The notes: generated by a model not told the origin, from the sequence alone. Shown: positions 1 through 7,639, counted from the first letter of the stretch. The stretch: DNA of 16,018 nucleotides from an uncultured Bacteroidota bacterium (GCA_937926185.1 CALEYM010000383.1:1-16018), one strand, 5' to 3'. Translations and numbers: made by a program.

Positions 1-18
1 GAAATCTAAATCCCGTGA

Positions 19-54
19 AAAAAGCCAGCCGGGTGCCTACTTTTAGGCGAACCC
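19..54 (-). terminator. Probable terminator after the FNR-like gene
   Basis: Read on the minus strand, 19 bases past the stop codon, a stem GGGT+GCCTA pairs with TAGGC+ACCC around a 4-base loop, with a 2-base bulge. About 7 bases later there is a run of six T (A18-A23 on the plus strand). The T run is not directly attached to the stem, so this is a reasonable but imperfect intrinsic terminator. Confidence 0.4.
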
Positions 55-72
55 CTAATCACCACCGTCGCC

Positions 73-801
73 CTATCCGTACAGTTCATAATGTATCTGC
101 GTCCGCTCGTAGCCCAGTTTAACCATCAGATTGGCCACGGCTTCATCGATCATATTGCTCCAGCCACAGAGGTAAAAATCCACGTCGGCGCGTTTGTCGG
201 CGTAATGTTCGAGGTACACCTGATGCACATAACCTTTGTACCCCGGCCAGTTTGGCTCCCTGGAAAGCGCCACGTCGTAGCGAAAACCAGGCATGGTACG
301 TGTTAGTTCTTCAAACTCTTTGCGATATAAAACGTCTGCCTCGGTGCGGGCGCCAAAGATCAAATGGATGTTGCGGTGCGGTTTTCCAGCGTACTGAATA
401 TCGCGAAGCATACTGCGAAAAGGAGCGACGCCGGTGCCCGTGCACACAAAAACCAGGTCTTTGTCCAGGGTTTCCGGCAGTACGAATCCGCCTTCCGGGC
501 CTTTCCAACGGACGGCTGTGCCGGGTTGCACTTCATCGAACAAGTAGTGGGAAGCCAGCCCCTCGGGCGCGCGCACGATGCAGAACTCGAGGGCGTTGGG
601 ATCGTCGCCGGGCGCGCTGGCGATGGAATAACTGCGCCAGCGCTGCAGGCGTTTGTCGCCGATGGGCAGGTCCATCGTGATGAACTGACCAGCCTGAAAA
701 TCGGGCCGGGCGCCATTTGTAGTTTTCAGCCAAAAACGTTTGACGTTTGGGGAGGCGGGTTCTATTTTTGAGATGATACTGTCGTACCAGGTAGTGGGCA
801 T
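73..801 (-). CDS. Ferredoxin-NADP(+) reductase-like FAD/NAD(P)-binding oxidoreductase
   Basis: A 242-residue cytosolic flavoprotein of the FNR superfamily, expected to move electrons between NAD(P)H and a redox partner through FAD. Residues 1-105 form the FAD-binding beta-barrel, with RSYS at 56-59 (the RxYS flavin motif) and GPEG at 101-104. Residues 115-242 form the nucleotide-binding half, with GTGVAP at 122-127 and LCGWSNM at 211-217 (the CG motif near NADP). There is no cysteine cluster for a 2Fe-2S domain, so it is a stand-alone reductase that needs a separate partner, not visible here. The frame stays open to 888, but the extra 29 residues are encoded by the GGTTAGAA/GGTTTCT tandem repeat. 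The start at 801 (MPTTWYDS) gives the normal family length. The family is clear; the physiological partner is unknown. Confidence 0.88.
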   Translation of the reverse strand: MPTTWYDSIISKIEPASPNVKRFWLKTTNGARPDFQAGQFITMDLPIGDKRLQRWRSYSIASAPGDDPNALEFCIVRAPEGLASHYLFDEVQPGTAVRWKGPEGGFVLPETLDKDLVFVCTGTGVAPFRSMLRDIQYAGKPHRNIHLIFGARTEADVLYRKEFEELTRTMPGFRYDVALSREPNWPGYKGYVHQVYLEHYADKRADVDFYLCGWSNMIDEAVANLMVKLGYERTQIHYELYG

Positions 802-810
802 GCTGTTTAT

Positions 811-876
811 GGTTAAACTGGTTTCTGGATTGAGGGTTAGAAGGTTTCTGGTTAGAAGGTTACGGGTTAACGGGTT
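811..876. repeat. Degenerate 7-9 nt tandem repeat upstream of the FNR-like start
   Basis: Plus-strand units read roughly GGTTTCT, GGTTAGAA, GGTTTCT, GGTTAGAA, GGTTACG, GGTTAACG, so on the coding (minus) strand they read AACC-rich. The array ends 9 bases before the ATG at 801. The alternation of an 8-mer GGTTAGnn and a 7-mer GGTTTCn is the same as in the secA leader, with CG changed to AA or T. There is no opposing arm here, so no long hairpin. It belongs to the repeat family also seen before secA, the alpha/beta hydrolase and the symporter. Confidence 0.8.
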
Positions 877-949
877 CATCACGGACAATGGGCTTACACA
901 TGTCTTGAACGGCTTGTTTTTGGCTGCTTTAACAGGCAGAATAAACGGA

Positions 950-979
950 TTGTTTAACCGGAAAGAATTTACATTTTTG
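950..979 (+). promoter_or_regulatory. Possible promoter for the two membrane-protein genes
   Basis: A TTG at about 950-952 is followed after about 17 bases by TACATTTTTG (970-979), a near match to the Bacteroidota -7 motif TAnnTTTG with two extra bases. It would give a leader of about 20 bases before the ATG at 1009. The match is imperfect and confidence is low. Confidence 0.25.
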
Positions 980-1008
980 CAAAGTAATCGGCAGCTAATT
1001 TAAAAAAC

Positions 1009-1533
1009 ATGACCGCGGATAAATCCAATTTTTTTAAAGATTACTGGGCGGTTGTGCTACTTACTATCCTGGTAGCAGTACCCAGACTGTTTATTCAACC
1101 CAAAGACTGGAGCGACCACGTGCAGCATATCATCGGCAGGATGATACTGGAGGAAGTTCCATTCCTTATGGCGGCGCTTATCCTGCTGTCAGGCCTGATT
1201 TATTGGTTTTTGGAATACCTGGGCTACCGGTTCAATTTTATCGTAAAAACGGTGCATCTGGTTTTTACGTGGTCATTTCTTGTTGTTGGGGCAATCCGCT
1301 TTTATCTGATACAGTTAGATAACGCCGGCCAAACAGGTGATGGTTCCTCTTCTAATGTTGTCCTCTTGTTTGGAAATCCGGCTGAAGAATTGCTTCGGGA
1401 TATGTTGCCCACCGCTTTTGTCCTGTTGTTGTGTGGGCAGGCTATCGGTATACCGTACATGTTATTTGTACTGATCAAGGGGAAAGGAAAAACGGCCACC
1501 GAAGTTCCCGATATGTTAGACCGGCTGGATTAA
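1009..1533 (+). CDS. Hypothetical four-helix membrane protein
   Basis: A 174-residue protein I do not recognise. Four hydrophobic segments are visible at about residues 13-30, 49-70, 79-102 and 133-157, so it is very probably an inner-membrane protein. The loop between helices 3 and 4 is polar (a DNAGQTGDGSSSN-like stretch near 104-116), and the tail after residue 157 is short and charged. No catalytic or metal-binding motif stands out. The stop codon touches the start of the next gene directly (TAA then GTG), and that gene is also a four-helix protein, so the two are probably translated together and may form a complex. Function is unknown. Confidence 0.75.
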   Translation: MTADKSNFFKDYWAVVLLTILVAVPRLFIQPKDWSDHVQHIIGRMILEEVPFLMAALILLSGLIYWFLEYLGYRFNFIVKTVHLVFTWSFLVVGAIRFYLIQLDNAGQTGDGSSSNVVLLFGNPAEELLRDMLPTAFVLLLCGQAIGIPYMLFVLIKGKGKTATEVPDMLDRLD

Positions 1534-2085
1534 GTGAAAAACGATGGTAATTTCCGACTTTTACGGCAGCACAGCCCAATCCTGTGCACTATTGTCGCGG
1601 TCATGTCCATTCCAAATGTTTTGCTTCGTTATTTCTATATTTGGGTCACCTCCGCGGTATTCATCACGGAGGCTCTGACCGGCTTGCGGGGTACCATGCA
1701 AATTGCATTTTTTTCCGACGAGCCGGAGGTAACTATCCCGGTTTGGGGGTTTTGCGCGGGGTTTGCCTGTTTTCTGATCCTGACCGGTTTAATGCATATC
1801 CGGCTCGACAAAAACGGCCCGGCCTTGCCCCACTGGATCAAACGCGCACACCCGGTCGTTTCCGCATTATTCGGAATAGCCATGTTTATTTACATACAGG
1901 TGCTGGAAAACAAACGCCTGAGCAACCCGAAGCGGTATTTTCAGGCCGATCAGTTGCGGTATTGGGAGGAGGTGAATATAGCCGTGGTGGTGCTGGCAGT
2001 GATGTTTTTGGCGGCGCAGGTGTTGTTGGTTTGGTTTCTGGTTAAAGCCATCCGGAAGCGGCAAACTACTGTAAACATACCCTGA
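1534..2085 (+). CDS. Hypothetical four-helix membrane protein, partner of the preceding gene
   Basis: A 183-residue protein I do not recognise. Hydrophobic segments lie at about residues 16-45, 67-89, 106-124 and 147-172, with basic residues at the C-terminal end of the last helix (KAIRKR), which suggests a cytoplasmic C-terminus. The start is GTG at 1534, directly abutting the previous stop. The next in-frame ATG would give residue 24 and would cut into the first hydrophobic segment, so GTG with translational coupling fits better. The last 20 bases overlap the 3' end of the convergent lipoprotein gene. Its pairing with the upstream gene suggests a two-subunit membrane complex, but nothing in the sequence gives its substrate. 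Confidence 0.72.
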   Translation: MKNDGNFRLLRQHSPILCTIVAVMSIPNVLLRYFYIWVTSAVFITEALTGLRGTMQIAFFSDEPEVTIPVWGFCAGFACFLILTGLMHIRLDKNGPALPHWIKRAHPVVSALFGIAMFIYIQVLENKRLSNPKRYFQADQLRYWEEVNIAVVVLAVMFLAAQVLLVWFLVKAIRKRQTTVNIP

Positions 2086-2515
2086 TCGGCAAGATCATGC
2101 GGGTTCGCGCGGGCTTTCCCGATACCTCGCCCGGCGCCCAGCGCGGCATTTGCGCAAACATCTCCCGTATCATAGGTTCGAGGCTTGGATGTGCCAGCTT
2201 CAGTATTTTCAAATCGCTCACACTTCCATCGGCGTTTACATCGAAGGAAATGGCGCTAACGCCGATATACTCCGAACATCGGGGAGAGTACTTTACCCAT
2301 TCGTGTAAAAAGTGCAACAGGGCGGCTTCACCTTCCGGAAAAACCGGCGGTTTATGCGGATTGATCAGCGCGCTTTCCGGCATGTTTGCCGCATCCGGAT
2401 TATGGATGCATTCACCGGGCATCTCCGCGTCGGACCACAGCGCGTCAGGTCTTTTGCAAGCGGTAAATCCCCAAAAAAGGATCATCAGCATAAAATATAC
2501 TTTCAAGTACGCCAT
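2066..2515 (-). CDS. Small lipoprotein with a TonB C-terminal-like domain
   Basis: A 149-residue protein with a lipoprotein signal: a hydrophobic stretch at residues 4-18, then the lipobox FTAC with the lipidated cysteine at 20. Residues of about 85-147 read like a TonB C-terminal domain (beta strand with DVNADGSVSDLKIL, then the FAQMPRWAPGEVSGKPARTRM-type segment and a final strand). Here it is a free lipoprotein without the TonB transmembrane helix or proline-rich spacer. Such proteins are common in Bacteroidota and are probably periplasmic or envelope-anchored, but are not proven energy transducers. It is convergent with the membrane-protein pair and overlaps it by 20 bases, so the two stop regions cannot evolve independently. 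Confidence 0.72.
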   Translation of the reverse strand: MAYLKVYFMLMILFWGFTACKRPDALWSDAEMPGECIHNPDAANMPESALINPHKPPVFPEGEAALLHFLHEWVKYSPRCSEYIGVSAISFDVNADGSVSDLKILKLAHPSLEPMIREMFAQMPRWAPGEVSGKPARTRMILPIRVCLQ

Positions 2516-2693
2516 AAGTTTTTTTTAAAGAAAAAGATGCGGCCTGGCGGGAATTTGGCGGATTCCAGTGAGCCAATACTGCCACCTTTTCATGCCTCTT
2601 GCCAACCGTCCTGCCATTTTGACAAAAAATCCCTTTTTTGCCGGGCTGGAATGAAATGTGCAGCCTCCTGCCTTTCCCCATTGTCCAAAACTG

Positions 2694-2701
2694 TATCTTT
2701 G
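2694..2701 (+). promoter_or_regulatory. Likely -7 promoter element for secA
   Basis: TATCTTTG is an exact match to the Bacteroidota -7 motif TAnnTTTG. No good TTG -33 element is seen at 19-23 bases upstream, only a weak TTTC at 2673-2676. Transcription would start near 2708 and give a leader of about 150 bases containing the whole inverted-repeat element before the secA ATG. A tiny stem (ACCTC at 2703-2707 with GAGGT at 2712-2716) lies at or near the 5' end. Confidence 0.45.
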
Positions 2702-2720
2702 CACCTCTTTTGAGGTTGGA

Positions 2721-2846
2721 GGTTAGCGGGTTTCGGGTTAGCGGGTTTCGGGTTCAGCAACCCTTGGCATCTCAACGAAGGCAAGCAAGAGCTGAAGACC
2801 CCGAAACCCGCTAACCCGAAACCCGCTAACCCGAAACCCGCTAACC
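2721..2846. repeat. Long inverted repeat built of 15-nt tandem units in the secA leader
   Basis: The left arm at 2721-2754 and the right arm at 2813-2846 are perfect 34-base reverse complements, separated by 58 bases. Each arm is a tandem array in which an 8-mer (AACCCGCT on the right arm) alternates with a 7-mer (AACCCGA). An inner stem TTCAGC (2753-2758) with GCTGAA (2791-2796) can form in the loop. The loop carries TTGGCAT, CAAC and CAAGAGCTG in the same order as the element before the symporter gene at 15056. The right arm ends 12 bases before the secA ATG. In mRNA this would be a very stable hairpin next to the start codon. Confidence 0.9.
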
Positions 2847-2858
2847 GCTACAATTAAA

Positions 2859-5800
2859 ATGTTAGGCTTACTCAAAAAAATATTCGGCACCAAGCAGGAG
2901 CGCGACATGGGCAAATACGAGTCCTCGGTCGCCGAAATCAACCGCTGGTTTGAGCAGTATCAAAACCTGTCGAACGACGATCTGCGCAATATAACCCTCG
3001 ACTTCCGCCAGCGTATCCGCGAATACCTGGCTTCCATCGACGCCGAAATCGCCAGCGTCAATCAGCGGGCCATCGATTCGGAGGACTTTAATGAAAAAGA
3101 AGATCTCTTCAAAGAAGTGGACGAGTTGCGCAAAGAACGCAACAAAGCCCTCGAAGAAATCCTGCTCGATATTCTGCCCGAAGCATTCGCCCTCGTAAAA
3201 GAAACCAGCCGGCGCTTTTCACAAAACGAAACCATCACGGTAACTGCCACCGAACACGACCGCAACCTGGCAGCGCATCCGCAAAAAAAATACATCAGCA
3301 TCGAAGGCGACCGCGCTATCTGGAAAAACAGCTGGACCGCTGCCGGCGGCGACATCGTCTGGAATATGATCCACTACGACGTGCAGCTCATCGGCGGTAT
3401 GGTGTTGCACGATGGTAAAATTGCCGAGATGGCCACCGGTGAGGGTAAAACCCTCGTAGCCACGCTGCCCGCATACCTCAACGGCGTGGCCGGCGAAGGC
3501 GTGCACATCGTGACCGTGAACGACTATCTCGCCCGGCGCGACCAGGAATGGGTGGGCCCCATCTACGAATTCCTGCTGCTGACCATCGATTGTATCGACA
3601 AATACCGTCCGCACTCGCCCGAGCGCATCAACGCCTACAAGTGCGACATTACCTTCGGCACCAACGCCGAATTCGGCTTCGACTACCTGCGCGACAATAT
3701 GGTGATCAGTCCCGATGAACTCGTGCAGCGCAAACACCACTACGCGATCGTGGATGAGGTAGACTCCGTGCTGATTGACGACGCCCGGACGCCGCTTATT
3801 ATTTCCGGACCCGTCACCCGCGGCGCAGAAGACCAGGAGTACGTCGACCTGAACCCCAATGTAAAACGCCTGTTTGAAGAACAAAGCAAACTCGCCAGCC
3901 AGTTTTTGGCGGAAGCCAAAAAACTCTACGCCGAAGGCAAAACCGGCCTGGAAGAAGGACAAGCCGGGATGGCCCTGCTGCGCGCCCACCGCGCCCTGCC
4001 CAAATACCGCCCCCTGATCAAGTTTTTGAGCGAAGAAGGGGTAAAAGTGTTGCTGCAAAAAACCGAGGACTATTACATGCAGGAAAACAACAAACGTATG
4101 CCCGAAGTGGACCGCGAACTGTTGTTTACCATCGAAGAGAAAAACCGTAGTGTGGAACTTGCCGAGAAAGGCGTGGACTTCCTCAGCCGTTTCAACAACG
4201 ACCCCGACTTTTTTATCATGCCCGATATCGGCACCGAACTGGTAAAAATCGACCAGAATGCGGAGCTCGACATCAGCCAGAAAGCCGAGGCCAAGGAACG
4301 CCTGTCCCAGGATTACGGCGTAAAAAGCCGCCGTGTGCACGCCGTGCAACAACTGCTGAAGGCGTACACCATTTTTGAAAAAGACAACGAGTACATCGTT
4401 ACCCCCGAAGGCGAAGTAAAAATCGTGGACGAACAGACCGGCCGCGTGATGGAAGGCCGGCGCTACTCCGACGGGCTGCACCAGGCCATCGAGGCCAAGG
4501 AAAACGTGAAAGTGGGCGAAATCACCCAAACCTACGCCACGGTCACGCTTCAGAACTACTTCCGGATGTACCACAAACTCGCCGGTATGACCGGTACGGC
4601 TGAAACCGAGGCCAAAGAATTGTGGGACATCTACAAACTCGACGTGGTGGTGATCCCCACCAACCGCAATATTATCCGCGATGACCGCGACGACCTGGTG
4701 TACAAAACCGCACGGGAAAAATACAACGCCGTGATCGACGAGATCGTGAAATTGCGGGAGGCCGGACGACCCTGCCTGGTAGGTACCACTTCGGTAGAAA
4801 TCTCCGAATTGCTGTCACGCCTGCTCCAGCGCCGCGGCATCGACCACAACGTGCTCAACGCCAAACAGCACCAGCGCGAAGCCGAGATCGTGGCCGAGGC
4901 GGGCTTGGCCGGCAAAGTGACCATCGCCACCAACATGGCCGGTCGCGGTACCGACATCAAACTCGGCCCCGGCGTAAAAGCCGCCGGCGGCCTGGCCATT
5001 ATCGGTACCGAACGCCACGAAAGCCGGCGGGTCGACCGCCAGTTGCGCGGCCGTGCCGGTCGTCAGGGCGACCCCGGTTCCTCGCAGTTCTACGTGTCGC
5101 TCGAAGACAACCTCATGCGTCTGTTCCAAAGCGAACGGATCGCCGGTTTGATGGACAAAATGGGCCACCAGGAAGGCGACGTGATCCAACATTCGATGGT
5201 CACAAAATCCATCGAACGCGCGCAAAAAAAGGTAGAGGAAAACAACTTTGGCATCCGCAAACGCCTGCTGGAATACGACGACGTGATGAATATCCAGCGC
5301 GAAGCCATCTACACCAAACGCCGCAATGCCCTGTTCGGCGACCGACTCGCGGTGGATATCAACAACGCCTTCCTGGCCATCACCTCCGAATTGGTGCAGG
5401 TGCACCGCGAAGGGGGTGATTTTGAAACTTTCCGCCTCGACTCCATACGCGTCATCGGCGTCGACCCGGAAATGGACCCGGCCTGGTTTAAAAGCGCGCC
5501 CATGAATACCGTGCTGGCTACATTCCAGGATCAGGTATTCGACCTCTACTCCCGCAAACGGCAGCAGGTATCCGACCGGCTTTTACCAATTATCAAGGAC
5601 GTGCATACCCGCGAAGGCCAGCGTTACAAACGTATCGTGGTGCCCTTCACCGACGGCAGCCTCGGCCTCAATATCAGCGCCGACATGGAGGAAGCCATTC
5701 GCACCGGCGGCAAAAGCATCATGCACGATGTGGAAAAAGTAGCCACCCTGGCCCTCATCGACGACGCCTGGAAGGAACACCTGCGCAACGTGGACGACCT

Positions 5801-6209
5801 GAAAGAATCGGTACAGGGCGCTTCCTTCGAGCAAAAAGACCCGCTGGTAATCTATAAAATGGAGGCCTATAACCTGTTCGAAAGCCTGATCGGGCATATC
5901 AATTCAAACGTCACTTCCTTCCTGCTCAAAGGCTCCCTGGCCCTGCCCGATGAAAACGCCATGCAACAGGCCCAGCGCGCCGAGGCCGCCCGCCGCGCCC
6001 AGGATGCCGCCAACCGCCAGCGCCTCCGCACCAACAACGAACAACAAATGACCGAGGCTCAGGCCGCCGCCCAACGCGCCGCCCAGGCCGCGGGTCACAA
6101 CGGCCCGGTGCAACGGGTGCAGCCCATCGTCCGGGAAAAAATGGTAGGCCGGAATGACCCCTGCCCCTGCGGAAGCGGTAAGAAGTACAAGCACTGCCAC
6201 GGGAAGTAA
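2859..6209 (+). CDS. secA: Preprotein translocase ATPase SecA
   Basis: The motor of the general secretion pathway: it binds unfolded preproteins and pushes them through SecYEG at the inner membrane with ATP. Seen in 1116 residues: Walker A GEGKT at 194-198, Walker B DEVDS at 299-303, the IVDEQTGRVMEGRRYSDGLHQ region, TGTAETE, NMAGRGTDI from 692, the arginine-finger segment RGRAGRQGDPG from 730, and a C-terminal zinc-binding tail with C1102, C1104, C1113 and H1114. A glutamine/alanine-rich linker precedes the tail. It is much longer than E. coli SecA (901 residues). The extra length is mostly an insertion after the second Walker motif (roughly residues 330-500, rich in K, E and A), as is usual for Bacteroidota. 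The start MLGLLKKIFG is typical. The leader carries a large repeat hairpin, a possible control point. Confidence 0.98.
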   Translation: MLGLLKKIFGTKQERDMGKYESSVAEINRWFEQYQNLSNDDLRNITLDFRQRIREYLASIDAEIASVNQRAIDSEDFNEKEDLFKEVDELRKERNKALEEILLDILPEAFALVKETSRRFSQNETITVTATEHDRNLAAHPQKKYISIEGDRAIWKNSWTAAGGDIVWNMIHYDVQLIGGMVLHDGKIAEMATGEGKTLVATLPAYLNGVAGEGVHIVTVNDYLARRDQEWVGPIYEFLLLTIDCIDKYRPHSPERINAYKCDITFGTNAEFGFDYLRDNMVISPDELVQRKHHYAIVDEVDSVLIDDARTPLIISGPVTRGAEDQEYVDLNPNVKRLFEEQSKLASQFLAEAKKLYAEGKTGLEEGQAGMALLRAHRALPKYRPLIKFLSEEGVKVLLQKTEDYYMQENNKRMPEVDRELLFTIEEKNRSVELAEKGVDFLSRFNNDPDFFIMPDIGTELVKIDQNAELDISQKAEAKERLSQDYGVKSRRVHAVQQLLKAYTIFEKDNEYIVTPEGEVKIVDEQTGRVMEGRRYSDGLHQAIEAKENVKVGEITQTYATVTLQNYFRMYHKLAGMTGTAETEAKELWDIYKLDVVVIPTNRNIIRDDRDDLVYKTAREKYNAVIDEIVKLREAGRPCLVGTTSVEISELLSRLLQRRGIDHNVLNAKQHQREAEIVAEAGLAGKVTIATNMAGRGTDIKLGPGVKAAGGLAIIGTERHESRRVDRQLRGRAGRQGDPGSSQFYVSLEDNLMRLFQSERIAGLMDKMGHQEGDVIQHSMVTKSIERAQKKVEENNFGIRKRLLEYDDVMNIQREAIYTKRRNALFGDRLAVDINNAFLAITSELVQVHREGGDFETFRLDSIRVIGVDPEMDPAWFKSAPMNTVLATFQDQVFDLYSRKRQQVSDRLLPIIKDVHTREGQRYKRIVVPFTDGSLGLNISADMEEAIRTGGKSIMHDVEKVATLALIDDAWKEHLRNVDDLKESVQGASFEQKDPLVIYKMEAYNLFESLIGHINSNVTSFLLKGSLALPDENAMQQAQRAEAARRAQDAANRQRLRTNNEQQMTEAQAAAQRAAQAAGHNGPVQRVQPIVREKMVGRNDPCPCGSGKKYKHCHGK

Positions 6210-6243
6210 CGCCGTCTGCCAGACGGCGTGTGACAAGGTTTTT
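6209..6243 (+). terminator. Terminator-like hairpin after secA
   Basis: ACGCCGTCT (6209-6217) and AGACGGCGT (6221-6229) form a perfect 9-bp stem with a 3-base loop, starting at the last base of the secA stop codon. A run of five T follows only at 6239-6243, so the tail is displaced. It probably ends or attenuates secA transcription. Confidence 0.5.
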
Positions 6244-6290
6244 ATCAAATGTTAATGCATGGCTGCCTCGCCGCCCTGCACCTTTGCCGC

Positions 6291-7421
6291 ATGAAAACTA
6301 TTTTTCTAACGGCAATTCCTTTTTTTATGATTACCCTGTCGCACGACCACAACACCCCAAAACCGGCGGACGCCCTGACGCTTTCGCGCGCGCCCGGCAC
6401 GCAGTATCTCCTCGTTGGCCCCAATGGCATTTTAAAAGAGATCAACACCGGCCTCGCCGATGTGGAAACACAACAACCGGTAACCTCTGTCACGGCCTTC
6501 AACGGCTATTCCATCACTAAAACTTTTACCGCCATAGCAGTACTGCAACTGGCAGAACAAGGTAAAATCGCCCTGACAGACACCGTCGGCGACCTGTTGC
6601 CGGAATACCGGTTCAGTGAAAAGTTTACGGTGGAACAGCTCCTGTCGCACCGGGCTGGCTTAGCCAACCCGCTTCCGCTGTCCTGGATACACCTGGCCGA
6701 AGAAGACCCAAGTTTCGACGCCGCGGCATTTTCCCGCGGGATCATCGCCGCCAATACGCGCCTGAAATACCGGCCGGGCACAAAAACGCGCTATTCCAAC
6801 GTCGGTTACCTCATCCTGGGCGAACTGATCGAACGGGTATCCGGCCAATCCTACCGGGAATACATCCGGCAAAACATTTTTAAAAAAATCGAACAGGATG
6901 GCGCTTACCTCGGCTTTGTCCGGCCCGAAACGGGCGAATACGCCGCGGGCTACCACCGGCGCCGGTCTTTTTCCGGCCTGCTGCTTGGGTTATTACTGGA
7001 CAAAAAGAAATACACCCGCCCGGCTTCGTCCGACTGGCTTGCGTTCAAACCCCTGTACCTAAACGGATCGGCTTATGGCGGTGTGGTGGCCAATGCCCGC
7101 GGGCTTGCCGCGTACCTGCAGGCGCTGTTAAAAAATGAGTTATTTGAAAATCCGGCCACTACCCAACTGTTGTTTGCCAGGCAGGACCCCGGCATGGGTT
7201 TGGGCTGGTACACCGGGACGCTGAACGGGCAAGTGTACCACACCCATGCCGGCGGCGGCGGCGGATTCTACTGCGAAATCCGGGTGTATCCTGCCCTGCA
7301 CCTGGCCAGTGTGATGATGACGAACCGCAGCGGGTTTACGGATGAGCGTTTGTTGGATCAGTTGGATAAGAGTGTTGTAAACGCTCCTGCACACCAATTA
7401 ACGACAGTAGCGGCATATTGA
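6291..7421 (+). CDS. Exported serine hydrolase of the class C beta-lactamase / penicillin-binding fold
   Basis: A 376-residue member of the serine beta-lactamase-like superfamily, which includes class C beta-lactamases, DD-peptidases and esterases. Numbered from the start used here, the catalytic SxxK is SITK at 74-77, the YxN motif is YSN at 168-170, and the third motif is HAG in HTHAGGGGGF near residue 319 (in place of KTG). An N-terminal hydrophobic segment (MKTIFLTAIPFFMITLS) looks like a signal peptide, so the enzyme should act outside the inner membrane. An upstream in-frame ATG at 6249 would add 14 residues before this signal, so the ATG at 6291 is preferred. The HxG form is common in esterase or peptidase members and gives no support for true antibiotic hydrolysis. 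It stands alone between two terminator-like hairpins. Confidence 0.85.
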   Translation: MKTIFLTAIPFFMITLSHDHNTPKPADALTLSRAPGTQYLLVGPNGILKEINTGLADVETQQPVTSVTAFNGYSITKTFTAIAVLQLAEQGKIALTDTVGDLLPEYRFSEKFTVEQLLSHRAGLANPLPLSWIHLAEEDPSFDAAAFSRGIIAANTRLKYRPGTKTRYSNVGYLILGELIERVSGQSYREYIRQNIFKKIEQDGAYLGFVRPETGEYAAGYHRRRSFSGLLLGLLLDKKKYTRPASSDWLAFKPLYLNGSAYGGVVANARGLAAYLQALLKNELFENPATTQLLFARQDPGMGLGWYTGTLNGQVYHTHAGGGGGFYCEIRVYPALHLASVMMTNRSGFTDERLLDQLDKSVVNAPAHQLTTVAAY

Positions 7422-7453
7422 AACAGATGCTGCCAATAACCCCAAAATAGAAG

Positions 7454-7485
7454 AAGCCCGGCGGCACATTTGCCCCGGGCTTTTT
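7454..7485 (+). terminator. Intrinsic terminator after the serine hydrolase gene
   Basis: AAGCCCGG (7454-7461) pairs with CCGGGCTT (7475-7482), and inner GGC/GCC pairs can extend the stem. It runs straight into TTTTT (7481-7485), 32 bases past the stop at 7421. This is a classic rho-independent terminator. Confidence 0.85.
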
Positions 7486-7604
7486 CACTAAACCGTTTCT
7501 ATTGTATGAAGCTACAATATGTTCATCCAAACGTGTGCCAATTCCGAAAAATTTCACTTTTTTAGAAAAAAATTTTTTTTACCCGGAAAAGCTTAGCCCT
7601 GAAA

Positions 7605-7639
7605 ACAAAAAACCCTGTCAAATATTTCTACTGACAGGG
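7605..7639 (-). terminator. Minus-strand intrinsic terminator
   Basis: CCCTGTCA (7613-7620) and TGACAGGG (7632-7639) form a perfect 8-bp stem with an 11-base loop. Read on the minus strand the stem is followed at once by TTTTTTGTTTT. The plus-strand flank downstream of the stem is A-rich, so it should work only for minus-strand transcripts: the candidate small RNA, or read-through from the dipeptidase gene. Confidence 0.7.

Noticed and set aside
2721..2846. Repeats at secA as a CRISPR array
   Set aside because: The units are 7-8 bases, directly abutting, with no unique spacers, and the array occurs in both orientations as arms of a hairpin.
3219..4574. A 451-codon minus-strand open frame inside secA
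   Set aside because: It is a shadow of secA: no conserved motifs, low-complexity G/V/F/H-rich composition, and typical of the antisense frame of a GC-rich conserved gene.
6291..7421. Antibiotic resistance beta-lactamase
   Set aside because: The fold and SxxK/YxN motifs fit, but the third motif is HAG and the superfamily is dominated by esterases and peptidases, so a resistance claim is unsupported.
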